From NCBI RefSeq assembly GCF_002019605.1, contig NZ_KV917368.1:2821517-2885516 (forward strand): DNA of 64,000 nt, written 5' to 3'. This DNA comes from Alkalihalobacterium alkalinitrilicum. Its GTDB lineage: Bacteria; Bacillota; Bacilli; Bacillales; Bacillaceae_F. Below the pieces are notes generated by a model. That model was given only the letters and a program-made list of their open reading frames with translations. It was not told the origin of the DNA and ran no database searches. The position numbers were made by a program, and so were the translations under genes. Below are positions 10,296 to 20,752 of the stretch, in pieces; within the stretch, counting starts at the first letter, position 1; each line of letters begins with the position of its first letter.

Positions 10296-11586
10296 TAATC
10301 TCACTCTCCTTTACACCAAAGAAACGAGGCTTTTTATTAAAAATGCGGCTATTAACCCATAGTCCTAATAATAATCTAGAACCATAGACTGCTGTAATGA
10401 AACTCGTTAAAATGCTGACAATTAACATGATCGCAAACCCTTGAACAGAGCTTGTACCATAATAGAAAAGAACACTCGCCGCTAAGATTGTTGTAATATT
10501 CGCATCTAAAATCGTTGATAGTGAACGTCGGCTTCCAGCTTTAAATGCAGACATTATGGACTTACCTGAACGTATTTCTTCTTTTATCCGTTCATAGGTG
10601 ATAATATTGGCATCTACCGCCATTCCGACACCGAGAATAAGGGCAGCAATTCCTGGTAACGTTAACACCGCATTCATCCAGTTAAATATCACTAATACAA
10701 GGAAAATGTATACCGATAATGTAATAACTGCAATTGTCCCCATAAAACGGTAAAAAATTAACATATATAGGAAAATAAGCGCAACCCCAATAAATCCAGC
10801 AAAAATTGTATTTTTCATCGCCTGTTCACCGAGCGAAGCACCGACAGAATTAGAATAAATCTCTTCTAGCTGAACAGGAAGTGCTCCAGCATTTAATACT
10901 TCAGCTAAAAATGTCGCTTCTTCAATTGTAAAGCTTCCTTGGATAACGACATTTGTTGTATTTAATACTTGTCTTACTGTTGGTGCTGATAAAAATTTTG
11001 GTGCTTCTTTTTGCGCTTCCTCAAAAAAGCTATCTCCCTCTTCATAATCTAGCCAAATGACTAAAAGGTTTTCACCTTGAGGCATTCGATCTAGGATTTC
11101 ACGCGTTACATCACCAAAGAGATTCGCATCTTTAAGTGTAACTGCAACTTCGGGTTGATTCGCTTCATTAAATGTTACTCTTGCGCCACCTTCTTGAAGA
11201 TCGGCTCCATCGAGTTTAACGACATCATCGACATCACGGAACGTTAACTGAGCCTCAGTAGCAAGTAAATCTCTTGCGGTTTGCTGGTCTTCTACACCAG
11301 CTAGCTGAACCCGAACTCGGTCCTCTCCTTCAATCGTTATGTATGGTTCAGAGACGCCTAAAACGTTAACCCGTTGATTTAGGGCACTTACTGTTGCGTT
11401 TAGCGCTTCTTCATTAATAATATCTCCTTCATTAGCAGGTTTTACTTGATACAGGATTTCAAACCCACCTTGAAGATCCAAACCTAACTTAATTTCCTTT
11501 GCAATTCCCGTAATGGTCGTACTTATTAAACCACCAAGAATAATTACAATGAGAAAAAAAGCAAAAATACGACCTTTTTTCACCAT
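10285..11586 (-). CDS. secD: protein translocase subunit SecD
   Basis: 433 residues from the ATG at 11584-11586, which has TTAAGGAGGAAA eight nt upstream; the open frame extends further up without a site. One N-terminal transmembrane segment is followed by the LGLDLQGG motif and periplasmic-type P1 domain, then a five-helix membrane domain with GVAVDANIITYERIKEE-like sequence (MAVDANIITYERI). It is an accessory motor subunit of Sec export, partner of the downstream secF. Confidence 0.95.
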   Translation of the reverse strand: MVKKGRIFAFFLIVIILGGLISTTITGIAKEIKLGLDLQGGFEILYQVKPANEGDIINEEALNATVSALNQRVNVLGVSEPYITIEGEDRVRVQLAGVEDQQTARDLLATEAQLTFRDVDDVVKLDGADLQEGGARVTFNEANQPEVAVTLKDANLFGDVTREILDRMPQGENLLVIWLDYEEGDSFFEEAQKEAPKFLSAPTVRQVLNTTNVVIQGSFTIEEATFLAEVLNAGALPVQLEEIYSNSVGASLGEQAMKNTIFAGFIGVALIFLYMLIFYRFMGTIAVITLSVYIFLVLVIFNWMNAVLTLPGIAALILGVGMAVDANIITYERIKEEIRSGKSIMSAFKAGSRRSLSTILDANITTILAASVLFYYGTSSVQGFAIMLIVSILTSFITAVYGSRLLLGLWVNSRIFNKKPRFFGVKESEISEL

Positions 11587-11813
11587 AGTACGAATTTCCT
11601 CCTTAACTAATACAACGTCCATAAATAAGCAATAGTTCAATTATAGCGATGAAACTTTTTCCATGTCAATTTACTACTATGATAACGTTCAATCCGCAGC
11701 AAAAATACGACCGATTAACCGAGACTGTGAAATTTTTTTACCTTTTCCCAACGATATTCACAATTTGAGCTACGAAAGAGCTTTCCTTCAAAATACTCCT
11801 CTATTTAGAACGT

Positions 11814-12107
11814 TTAGTTATTCTCGCCAACGATTCCTTCTATTACTCCTTCATTAGCAAACCAGTCCGTAGCGTTATAATTTTCAACTGTTAACCAATT
11901 CATATACTCTGGGGCACGTAACGTTAAGATTACATTAACAAACTCATGCAAATGGATATAGTTCTTCTTTTTCCGTAACTTGTAAATCACACTATTCCAT
12001 ATATGTTCAAGCGTTGCTTGGTGATAATCTAACATATGAAATTCTTCGACTTTACTTTGTAGAGCTGGTAATACATCCTCTTTCCAAACATCAAATTGTT
12101 GTATCAT
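11814..12107 (-). CDS. comN: ComN-like post-transcriptional regulator
   Basis: 97 residues from the ATG at 12105-12107, preceded by GGGGAAGGAG. It matches the small soluble ComN (YrzD) type: N-terminal QFDVWKEDVLPALQSKVEEF, then LHEFVNVILTLRAPEYMNWL. In B. subtilis ComN controls comE operon mRNA and localises to septa and poles. Its place between secD/F and spoVB is as in B. subtilis. No convincing terminator is visible between it and secD, and the 11641-11813 gap shows nothing else. Confidence 0.8.
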   Translation of the reverse strand: MIQQFDVWKEDVLPALQSKVEEFHMLDYHQATLEHIWNSVIYKLRKKKNYIHLHEFVNVILTLRAPEYMNWLTVENYNATDWFANEGVIEGIVGENN

Positions 12108-12260
12108 TTTATCCAACACTCCTTCCCCTTTCTTTCCATTATAAACCTTTTCCAAGTTAAAAAACTATTAGTATTAGAAAAACAAGATTACTCTCGAAGG
12201 ATGACGATAGTCCATATCATTCTTTATCTTTTTATTCCTCTTAGAAATAAAAACTCTAGA

Positions 12261-12290
12261 AAAAAAACCGCCCATTTTAGGACGGTTTTT
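12261..12290 (-). terminator. terminator after the DUF368 gene
   Basis: Hairpin with arms AAAACCGTCC and GGGCGGTTTT followed by Ts on the minus strand. The upstream arm overlaps the last codons of the DUF368 gene. Confidence 0.8.
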
Positions 12291-13113
12291 CATTTTGACT
12301 AAGTTCCATTCTTCCAAAGAATGTAGCTACAAAGAAACCTACGATAAACGTTAGGATACTTAAAACAAGTAATACGATATTATTTTCAATTCCAGGAAAA
12401 ATAACAACGACAGAGCCTATGACCATACCAATAATAAATGCATACGTTAAGACAGGAATTGTTTTAAGTAAAAAGCGAATGATTTTGCTACTTACGATTA
12501 ATCCGACGCCTACTCCAGCGCCTACAAGTAATATAACCGCAAAGTTTAATTCCGCTACGGCATGAATGACAGAATGATAAACACCGATTAGTAACAGAAC
12601 AAACGACCCACTAATCCCAGGTAGTAACATCGCCATACTTGCAATCCATCCTGAGAAAAAGAACACTGCTCCTGTAGATACTGTTACCGTTTCAATTAGA
12701 ACTTGACTTTCTCTTTCTACAAAAAAGGCTGTTGAAGCAATCGCAATACCCGATATCAGTAAAACGATATAATGTATTGCACTAAATGAATTCTTGTAAT
12801 CTATTTTATTAAACAAGTAAGGAATGATTCCACCAATTAAACCAAGAAAAAAGAAGTACGTCGGCTGCGGATAATATTCAAGTAACCATTTTATGAGATG
12901 ACTCAAAAGAAAAATAGCTAGTACTGCGCCGATGGCTAACGGAACTATAAAGCCAAGCTGTTCTTTCCATTTTCGACTAAAAAAACCACTAATGGCTGTA
13001 ATCAAACGATCATATATCCCTAAGATAACAGCTATTGTTCCGCCACTTACTCCTGGAACGAGATCAGATAATCCTATCATCATACCGCGAAATACATTTT
13101 TCCACTCAAACAT
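12277..13113 (-). CDS. DUF368 membrane protein, candidate undecaprenyl-phosphate translocase
   Basis: 278 residues with about eight hydrophobic segments and two related motifs, GVSGGTIAVILGIYDRLI (about 22-39) and LPGISGSFVLLLIGVYHSVI (about 164-183), which mark the DUF368 family. Members were recently shown in other bacteria (PopT) to return the lipid carrier undecaprenyl phosphate to the inner leaflet for wall synthesis; applying that here is inference. AAAGGGG precedes the ATG. It is an insertion relative to the B. subtilis order between comN and spoVB. Confidence 0.85.
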   Translation of the reverse strand: MFEWKNVFRGMMIGLSDLVPGVSGGTIAVILGIYDRLITAISGFFSRKWKEQLGFIVPLAIGAVLAIFLLSHLIKWLLEYYPQPTYFFFLGLIGGIIPYLFNKIDYKNSFSAIHYIVLLISGIAIASTAFFVERESQVLIETVTVSTGAVFFFSGWIASMAMLLPGISGSFVLLLIGVYHSVIHAVAELNFAVILLVGAGVGVGLIVSSKIIRFLLKTIPVLTYAFIIGMVIGSVVVIFPGIENNIVLLVLSILTFIVGFFVATFFGRMELSQNEKPS

Positions 13114-13335
13114 ACTGAAGCCCCTTTAACAAAAAAGATATTATTCAATGTTATGTAAAGCTTGTTCTCTTTATGATGCAATCTAAATCAAAAGTCATCT
13201 TCTCACTTTCTAACCTCGATGTCAATTTATTTTTACCCTTTATTTTCGTATAACAACTTGTCATGCTTGACCACCTTCCTTGCATATAAATTAGTGAAGA
13301 CATAGATCAATATTAGGAAAGTAGGGGCTCTTGCC

Positions 13336-14904
13336 ATGTCAAAACAAACCTTTATACAAGGTACCGTTATTTTAATATTAGCTGGACTTATTACTCGAAT
13401 ATTGGGATTTATAAATAAGATCGTTGTCGCTAGAATTATGGGAGCTGAAGGAGTCGGCCTATATAGTATGGCCGTACCGACACTTTTACTTGTTATTACG
13501 ATTACCCAATTAGGGTTACCTGTGGCCATATCGAAGCTAGTTGCAGAAGCAGAAGCGAAAAAAGATCGTAAAAAAATAAAGAGAATTCTTGTCGTTTCTT
13601 TAGCTTCAACAGGTTTATTAAGTGGGGTTTTTACAGTAGCGATGATTGCTTTTGCTCCTATCATTGCTAAAACATTATTAACAGATGAACGGGCCTATCT
13701 CCCGTTAATTGCTATTGCACCGATTGTTCCAATTGTTGCGTTGTCTAGTGTTTTAAGAGGCTACTTTCAAGGTCGGCAAAATATGCGCCCGACCGCCTAC
13801 TCTCAAGTAATTGAACAAGTTGTTCGGATTACACTCGTAGCCGTTATGACTAGTGCCTTTTTACCGTATGGAGTCGAATATGCAGCTGCAGGAGCCATGA
13901 TCTCAGTTGTAATCGGAGAACTCGCATCCCTTATTTTCATGCTTTTCATGTTTAAAATGAAAAAAAGAATGCGTATTCGCAAAGGTTTTTTAAATTACTT
14001 ACGTGAAGGAAAAATGACATTTAAAGAACTAATGAGCATTGCATTACCTACAACAGGGAGTAGACTTATCGGGTCCATTGCCTTTTTCTTTGAACCAATT
14101 GTTGTTGCTCAAAGCTTAGCAATTGCTGGGGTAGCGACCGTCGTTGCCACAAAGCAATACGGTGAACTTGCTGGGTTTGTTATCCCACTACTCTTACTTC
14201 CAACTTTTATTACTTATTCTTTATCTGTTTCACTTGTACCTGCGATCAGTGAAGCTGCAGCACAAAAACAATATCGGTTAATTAATCACCGCTTAGATCA
14301 AGCATTAAGGCTCGCCCTCATTTCAGGTGGGATATCGGTTGTTATTCTTTATATATTTGCAGAACCTATTATGTCATTAATGTACAATGCTCCAACCACT
14401 GCTGTATATCTTCAGATTATGGCGCCATTTAGTATATTTCTCTATTTTCAAGGGCCTTTGCAAGCTACTCTTCAAGCGTTAAATTTAGCAAAAGCAGCGA
14501 TGATGAATAGTTTGTTTGGCGCCGTCATTAAAACAGCTGCCATTTTCGCACTTGCCACTCGTCCTGAACTGGGGATTATGGGAGCAGCATTAGCGATTGT
14601 CATCGGAATGGTACTAGTTACAATGTTACACTTTGCTTCTGTTGTAAAAACGATTAGCTTTACATTACATGTAAGAGAAGTTGGAAAAGCAATCATCTCC
14701 ATGGTAGCTACTGCCTTCATTGGTTTTCTATTATATGAACATGCATTCTTATCAATGGGACTATTTGGGAAAACCATACTTTCCATTAGCATCGTTGGGA
14801 TATTTTACGGTATCCTTTTAATTGTATTCGGTCTAATTAAAAAAGACGAAGTCATTCGTATTCCAGTAATCGGTAAGTGGGTAGCCCCATTTACTAAAGC
14901 ATAA
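13336..14904 (+). CDS. spoVB: stage V sporulation protein B, polysaccharide-exporter-type flippase
   Basis: 522 residues with 12-14 transmembrane segments of the MATE/MVF fold, beginning TFIQGTVILILAGLITRILGF, the SpoVB start. B. subtilis SpoVB is 518 residues and is needed for spore cortex synthesis, probably as a lipid-linked precursor flippase. It sits beside comN and upstream of the DUF421 gene, as in B. subtilis. The 222-bp gap from the divergent DUF368 gene must hold both promoters; I see no clear sigma-E site. Confidence 0.93.
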   Translation: MSKQTFIQGTVILILAGLITRILGFINKIVVARIMGAEGVGLYSMAVPTLLLVITITQLGLPVAISKLVAEAEAKKDRKKIKRILVVSLASTGLLSGVFTVAMIAFAPIIAKTLLTDERAYLPLIAIAPIVPIVALSSVLRGYFQGRQNMRPTAYSQVIEQVVRITLVAVMTSAFLPYGVEYAAAGAMISVVIGELASLIFMLFMFKMKKRMRIRKGFLNYLREGKMTFKELMSIALPTTGSRLIGSIAFFFEPIVVAQSLAIAGVATVVATKQYGELAGFVIPLLLLPTFITYSLSVSLVPAISEAAAQKQYRLINHRLDQALRLALISGGISVVILYIFAEPIMSLMYNAPTTAVYLQIMAPFSIFLYFQGPLQATLQALNLAKAAMMNSLFGAVIKTAAIFALATRPELGIMGAALAIVIGMVLVTMLHFASVVKTISFTLHVREVGKAIISMVATAFIGFLLYEHAFLSMGLFGKTILSISIVGIFYGILLIVFGLIKKDEVIRIPVIGKWVAPFTKA

Positions 14905-14908
14905 CAAC

Positions 14909-14952
14909 AAGTGCCAGGCACCTTAACTCATTGTTAAAGGTACCTGGCACTT
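14909..14952. terminator. CAGGCAC-type palindrome between convergent genes
   Basis: Inverted repeat with arms of about 16 bp (AAGTGCCAGGCACCTT and AAAGGTACCTGGCACTT) and a short loop, lying between the spoVB stop and the convergent Sm-like gene. It probably acts as a bidirectional terminator. A related palindrome lies at 44090-44124. Confidence 0.75.
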
Positions 14953-14955
14953 ATT

Positions 14956-15240
14956 TTACCACCAGAATATGGCGCTGCCTAAAATAAATCCACCAATCGC
15001 TGCTAGTGCGACCGGAACGATTCCATATCCGAAGCCATGCCCATATCTATATGGATAATAGCCACCACCGTAATAACCATAACTAAATCCACCTAATGAA
15101 GTCGAGCGTTGTCTTGTTTCAATATAAACATATTGATGATCGACATTAACAATGCGGCCATAGAATTGACGGCCACCTTTATCATAAATGGTTACAACTT
15201 TCCCGCGATGGTCACAACATAGTTGATAATAATTTGTCAT
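14956..15240 (-). CDS. small Sm-like, Gly/Tyr-rich membrane protein, unknown role
   Basis: 94 residues from the ATG at 15238-15240 (GAGAGGAGG six nt upstream). The first 45 residues (GKVVTIYDKGGRQFYGRIVNVDHQ and so on) look like a small beta-barrel of the Sm/SH3 kind. A Gly/Tyr-rich stretch (YGYYGGGYYPYRYGHGFGYG) follows, then one transmembrane segment ending in FWW. Tyr/Gly-rich tails are common in spore-coat and envelope proteins of Bacillaceae, and spoVB is next door, but a spore role is only inference. I do not recognise a named family. Confidence 0.65.
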   Translation of the reverse strand: MTNYYQLCCDHRGKVVTIYDKGGRQFYGRIVNVDHQYVYIETRQRSTSLGGFSYGYYGGGYYPYRYGHGFGYGIVPVALAAIGGFILGSAIFWW

Positions 15241-15335
15241 TTTTAGCCTCCTCTCTGTCATTACTGCATCCTATTACAGAAAGAAGCCTAATGCTTGTAC
15301 GAATGTACTAAAATGAAGGAATACTTTTATTTATT

Positions 15336-15365
15336 AAAACTCCCACCTAACTCGTAAGTGGGAGT
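15336..15365 (-). terminator. terminator after the DUF421 gene
   Basis: Hairpin with arms ACTCCCAC and GTGGGAGT followed by TTTTAATAAA on the minus strand, 4 bp after the stop of the DUF421 gene. Confidence 0.85.
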
Positions 15366-15369
15366 ACCA

Positions 15370-16029
15370 TTATTTTTCATCTTTTAAATCTATAAAGAAA
15401 GTATCATCATCGTGTAAAGCACAATAGGAGATTTTTTTTACATCCCGATACCCGAGTTTTCGCAATTGTTGTCTTAACCATAATGGAGTTTTTTCAATTT
15501 GTTCGAGATGATCTTCATTCACTTTTCCATCTAATATTAGCGGAAGTGGTAATCTCGATTGCCGATTGTTGGGCTGATCTTTGTCTTTTTCAATAACAGA
15601 TAATTTACCAGACGGTTCAAGAATTGCAAACTCAACATCAGAAAGTTTACTGACTTTATTCTGTCTCAGTTGAGTTAATAAATCATCGAAATTATAGCGT
15701 TGTTTTCGCATTTCTCCTTCATCTATTTTCCCTTGATTTATGAGAACCGATGGCTTTCCATCTACAAGTTTCCGAAGTTTTTCACTTTTTAATGAAATGA
15801 AGGCAAATATGATTTGAATTAATGAAAGGACGACGATTGGAACGATCGTGTTTAACATAGGTACACGAATATTTTCTATAGAAATAACCGCCAACTCAGC
15901 AATCATGATGGAAACAACAAAATCTAGGACTGATAACTGACCAATTTCTCGTTTTCCCATAAAACGGAGAACAAAGAGAATGATGAAATAGATAAAAATC
16001 GTCCTTAAAACAATTGTTGAATAGTCCAT
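15370..16029 (-). CDS. DUF421 (YetF-like) membrane protein
   Basis: 219 residues. Three transmembrane helices (about 5-80) are followed by two copies of a small alpha/beta domain, the second with LPLPLILDGKVNEDHL. This is the DUF421/YetF architecture; the SynTeny position after spoVB corresponds to yrbG of B. subtilis. Some YetF-type proteins act in spore germination membranes, but that is not shown for this one. GGAAGGAGGCGCGATCAC precedes the ATG. Confidence 0.85.
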   Translation of the reverse strand: MDYSTIVLRTIFIYFIILFVLRFMGKREIGQLSVLDFVVSIMIAELAVISIENIRVPMLNTIVPIVVLSLIQIIFAFISLKSEKLRKLVDGKPSVLINQGKIDEGEMRKQRYNFDDLLTQLRQNKVSKLSDVEFAILEPSGKLSVIEKDKDQPNNRQSRLPLPLILDGKVNEDHLEQIEKTPLWLRQQLRKLGYRDVKKISYCALHDDDTFFIDLKDEK

Positions 16030-16176
16030 GTGATCGCGCCTCCTTCCAGCTCATTCCTTTATAAGTAAATCAGTCTCTATAATAGCGAACTTTTCGTAAG
16101 TAATCTTACTTGTAGTTTTCGCATGAGACCATGAGAAAATGAGATGAAGCTTTTGGCAACAAGTCCATGAAAATTA

Positions 16177-17466
16177 TTAATAAAAATGAATTAAATATCG
16201 AAAATAAATATAGATGGTGGATATTATAAAAGAAACAAGCGCGACAGGGGCTCCTACTTTCAAAAATTCAAGATAGCTAAAAGATTGTTTCGCTTTTACA
16301 GCAAGACCTGCAACGATAACATTTGCCGTTGCTCCAATTAATGTAGCATTTCCACCTAAACATGCGCCTAACGCAAGCGCCCACCATAGCGGATCCAAAT
16401 TAGTCATTCCATAGCTTTGAAATTCAAGAATAACTGGTATCATTGCAGCAACAAAGGGAATATTATCTACAAACCCAGACAAAATACCTGATCCCCACAA
16501 AATATAAAGTGCTGTTTTTGGTAAATCCCCTTCCGTATAATAAATAATGGATTTCGCAATTTCATCAATTAAACCAACTTCTTTAATTCCACCAACAAGC
16601 ATAAATAGTCCAATAAAAAAGAACAATGTAACCCATTCAACTGACTTAAATACCTCTTCAACATCTTGCTGCTCATAAGTTAATAACATTAACAGAAGAG
16701 CTCCACCCATTGCGATACTTGTGATATCGACATTCAACAGCGGTTGAATAATAAACCCTAGTGTAGTGAGTGTAAGTACGGACAAAGATTTCATTAAAAG
16801 TACTTTGTCTTTTAAATACTCTTTAGGATTTACTTTCGTTAATTTCAACTGATCTTCTTTTGAAACCTGTAAGGCGCTTCGATAATAATAAACGAGACCA
16901 AACATAACTACAATAAAAATGATTAAGACAACGGGTCCTAAATGGATTAGAAAATCATTAAACGTTAAATGCTCAACAGCTTGACCAATCATTAAGTTTG
17001 GTGGGTCACCAATTAATGTAGCAGTACCCCCAATATTTGAAGCCAATATAATTGATAACAAATACGGAACAGCATTTAATTTAAGAAGCTTCGTTAACGT
17101 TAAAATAATGGGAACAACTAGTAAGACCATGGTTACATTATTAAGAAAAGCAGATCCTATCGCAGTTAGTAACGAAATTAAAATAAGGAGTGGAATTGGT
17201 CTTCCACTTACGTACTTTGCCACATGTAGCGCAATATATTCAAAAAAACCACTCTGACTCGTTATTGATACTAATATCATCATCGCTAAAAGTAACGAGA
17301 TCGTATGCCAATCGATATGGTGTAGGAATGCCGCATCTAAATCAAGGATGCCAACGAACAGCATCCCAACTCCCCCGAGACATGCCACTAGTGCCCGATT
17401 TATTTTTTCACTGATGATAAATATGTAGCTAATAATAAATATGATAAAGGCTAAGGTCACTTCCAT
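16177..17466 (-). CDS. ArsB/NhaD (ion transporter superfamily) permease
   Basis: 429 residues, 11-12 transmembrane segments, with duplicated halves: GGTATLIGDPPNLMIG in the first and GGNATLIGATANVIV in the second, both signatures of the ArsB/NhaD/citrate-transporter superfamily. Substrates in the family range from arsenite to Na+/H+ exchange and dicarboxylates; no arsenic genes are nearby, so the substrate is undetermined. It stands alone between the DUF421 gene and a divergent TIGR04086 gene, an insertion relative to B. subtilis. Confidence 0.85.
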   Translation of the reverse strand: MEVTLAFIIFIISYIFIISEKINRALVACLGGVGMLFVGILDLDAAFLHHIDWHTISLLLAMMILVSITSQSGFFEYIALHVAKYVSGRPIPLLILISLLTAIGSAFLNNVTMVLLVVPIILTLTKLLKLNAVPYLLSIILASNIGGTATLIGDPPNLMIGQAVEHLTFNDFLIHLGPVVLIIFIVVMFGLVYYYRSALQVSKEDQLKLTKVNPKEYLKDKVLLMKSLSVLTLTTLGFIIQPLLNVDITSIAMGGALLLMLLTYEQQDVEEVFKSVEWVTLFFFIGLFMLVGGIKEVGLIDEIAKSIIYYTEGDLPKTALYILWGSGILSGFVDNIPFVAAMIPVILEFQSYGMTNLDPLWWALALGACLGGNATLIGATANVIVAGLAVKAKQSFSYLEFLKVGAPVALVSFIISTIYIYFRYLIHFY

Positions 17467-17637
17467 GCTGACATTCCTCTCCCTCTTATTTCTACCATCC
17501 TATGTTAGGGATGTCCCATTCATGTTAATTTTTCAAGGAACAAATCTCTCGAATTTTAAAAAAGTTTATTCTACGTTAGGCCAAGCCTGAATAAGCTGTA
17601 ATAACCTATAAAATGAGAATCGAGAGGAGAGGTTTCG

Positions 17638-18009
17638 TTGGTATATCGTGGAATGTTTGGATCAATGCTTTATGGTTTAGTAAGTATTTTAGTCATTGCA
17701 GTAGCGTTTAGTTTTGTTATTTCTTTAATACTATCGTTAAGTTCATTAACAGAAGCATCCTTTACTTGGTTTATTATGATTATTTCTTTTGTAGCGCTAT
17801 TCATTGGCGGTTTAATATCAGGAGTTAAAGCTAAAGAGAGGGGATGGATTGTAGGAGCTGGTACTGCACTTTTATTTACAGCAATCACGTTTTTTATACA
17901 GTACTTAGGGTACAATTCTGGATTTACAATGGAGCAATACTTATATCATGGTGGTTATTTAGTGGCTTCAGTTTTCGGAGGAATTATCGGCGTAAATTTA
18001 GGAAAATAA
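17638..18009 (+). CDS. TIGR04086 family (YrzE-like) membrane protein
   Basis: 123 residues from a TTG start with GAGAGGAGAGG five nt upstream. Four hydrophobic helices fill most of the protein, with GGLISGVKAKERGWIVGAGTA between helices 2 and 3, the family hallmark. The function is unknown; the position before yajC matches yrzE of B. subtilis. Confidence 0.8.
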   Translation: MVYRGMFGSMLYGLVSILVIAVAFSFVISLILSLSSLTEASFTWFIMIISFVALFIGGLISGVKAKERGWIVGAGTALLFTAITFFIQYLGYNSGFTMEQYLYHGGYLVASVFGGIIGVNLGK

Positions 18010-18022
18010 AAGTATAAGACAT

Positions 18023-18063
18023 GCTGTCCCATTTAGTGCCTTCTTCCATTGGACAGCTTTTCT
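18023..18063 (+). terminator. terminator after the TIGR04086 gene
   Basis: Inverted repeat GCTGTCC (18023-18029) and GGACAGC (18051-18057) followed by TTTTCTT, 14 bp after the stop. Confidence 0.75.
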
Positions 18064-18091
18064 TATACATAATAGTCCTTAAATAGCACGA

Positions 18092-18179
18092 AAAAAGAGG
18101 CTGACTCTTTAGTAGGGACAACCCAATACACGGATTTGTGTATTAATGGTTGCAACACTAAAAAGAGTGAGCCTCTTTT
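18092..18179. repeat. GAGGCTG inverted-end element, copy 1
   Basis: An 88-bp stretch bounded by nearly complementary ends (AAAGAGGCTGACTCTTTAGT against ACTAAAAAGAGTGAGCCTCTTT) with a loop of about 45 bp. Related elements with the same ends lie at 52370 and 59056. Because it abuts the yajC stop and has T-runs at both ends it may also serve as a bidirectional terminator between the TIGR04086 gene and yajC. Confidence 0.7.
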
Positions 18180-18186
18180 ATGTACA

Positions 18187-18450
18187 TCAATCAGGGTTTA
18201 CTACTTCACGAACTGCATTACGGTCAAATGTAAGTTTACGATTATCATTTACAAGAACAACGACGATATCTTCATCGATGGCATCAATGACACCGTGTAA
18301 CCCACCAATCGTGACAATTTTATCACCTTTTTGTAGATTTGAATGCATCTCACGAATTGCTTTCTGACGTTTTTGCTGTGGACGAATTAGTAAGAACCAG
18401 AAGATTGCAAACATCAATAGCAATGGTAAAATAGTGCCTAACATTTCCAT
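18187..18450 (-). CDS. yajC: Sec translocon accessory protein YajC
   Basis: About 87 residues. I prefer the second ATG (18448-18450), eight nt after AAGGGGGG. One N-terminal transmembrane helix ends in the family motif FFLLIRPQQKRQK-like FLLIRPQQKRQKA, followed by a basic cytoplasmic domain with GDKIVTIGGLHGVI. YajC associates with SecDF-YidC. It lies downstream of tgt, as in most bacteria. Confidence 0.95.
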   Translation of the reverse strand: MEMLGTILPLLLMFAIFWFLLIRPQQKRQKAIREMHSNLQKGDKIVTIGGLHGVIDAIDEDIVVVLVNDNRKLTFDRNAVREVVNPD

Positions 18451-18490
18451 ATTCATTTCCCCCCTTTATAAAATATACTTTTTTTACAAA

Positions 18491-19630
<1,140 letters not shown>

Positions 19631-20674
19631 TTAACGTTGCCCCCCTTCTCTAATAAACATTGCATCCCCGAAACTAAAGAAACGATAGTGATTTCGGACA
19701 GCATGTTCATATGCTGAAAGTATATTTTCTTTACCTGCTAACGCTGATACAAGCATAACTAAAGTTGATTTAGGTAAATGAAAGTTTGTAATTAATGAGT
19801 CAATTCCTCGGAAAGTATATCCTGGGTAAATAAAAATATCGGTCCAACCCGACGCTGGTTGAAACTTTCCATCATGTTGAGTTGCAATGGTCTCTAACGT
19901 TCGTGCTGAGGTCGTACCTACTGCAATAATCTTACCGTCTCGATCTTTAACCTTGTTAAGAAGCGTAGCAGTTCCTTCAGTCATTTGATAAAACTCTGCA
20001 TGCATTGAATGCTCTTCAATTTTATCTACACTAACAGGACGAAACGTGCCTAAGCCAACATGTAGTGTAATAAAAGCGATATGTACACCTTTTTGACGCA
20101 GTTTATCTAATAAATCATCTGTAAAGTGAAGACCAGCAGTTGGAGCAGCGGCAGACCCGCGATGTTTAGCAAATACGGTTTGATAGCGATCTTGGTCAGT
20201 AAGTTGCTCTTTGATATATGGTGGAAGTGGCATTTCGCCTAGAGCATCTAATATCTCATGAAATATACCTTCATAAATAAATTCAATAATCCTACCACCA
20301 TGTTCGAGGCTCTCTTTACAAATTCCCCGAAGTTTTCCATCTCCAAAAAGAAGAGTCGTACCTTCCTTCACTTTTTTTCCAGGTTTCACTAATGTCTCCC
20401 ACGTATCTCCTTCTAGTTGTTTCAGCAGAAGTAATTCCACTTTAGCACCAGTATCTTCCTTAACCCCATATAAGCGAGCAGGTAAAACCCTCGTATCATT
20501 TAATACGAGACAATCGCCTTCATTGAAATAATCAACAATATCATAGAAGTGGTCATCTTTTATATTGCCTGTTTCTTTGTCTAATACAAGTAATTTAGAA
20601 GCTGTACGATCTAACAAAGGAGTTTGAGCGATTAGTTCTTCTGGTAAGTAAAAATCAAAGTCGTTTACATTCAT
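19631..20674 (-). CDS. queA: S-adenosylmethionine:tRNA ribosyltransferase-isomerase
   Basis: 347 residues, usual length for QueA. It transfers and isomerises the ribosyl part of SAM onto preQ1-modified tRNA to give epoxyqueuosine. Family motifs: N-terminal [33 protein letters not shown], and [13 protein letters not shown] (about 179-191), plus [15 protein letters not shown] near the C-terminus. It acts just before or after Tgt, whose gene follows without a gap. Confidence 0.97.
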   Translation of the reverse strand: MNVNDFDFYLPEELIAQTPLLDRTASKLLVLDKETGNIKDDHFYDIVDYFNEGDCLVLNDTRVLPARLYGVKEDTGAKVELLLLKQLEGDTWETLVKPGKKVKEGTTLLFGDGKLRGICKESLEHGGRIIEFIYEGIFHEILDALGEMPLPPYIKEQLTDQDRYQTVFAKHRGSAAAPTAGLHFTDDLLDKLRQKGVHIAFITLHVGLGTFRPVSVDKIEEHSMHAEFYQMTEGTATLLNKVKDRDGKIIAVGTTSARTLETIATQHDGKFQPASGWTDIFIYPGYTFRGIDSLITNFHLPKSTLVMLVSALAGKENILSAYEHAVRNHYRFFSFGDAMFIREGGQR

Positions 20675-20752
20675 TCCAACCGTTCCTTTTCAAAATATCA
20701 AATGTCAATCTTTATTAGCATACATAAACGAAAACTCAAACACAAGTACAAC

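Noticed and set aside
13233-13664. 143-codon minus-strand frame overlapping spoVB
   Set aside because: Antisense shadow of the SpoVB membrane segments; spoVB is well supported.
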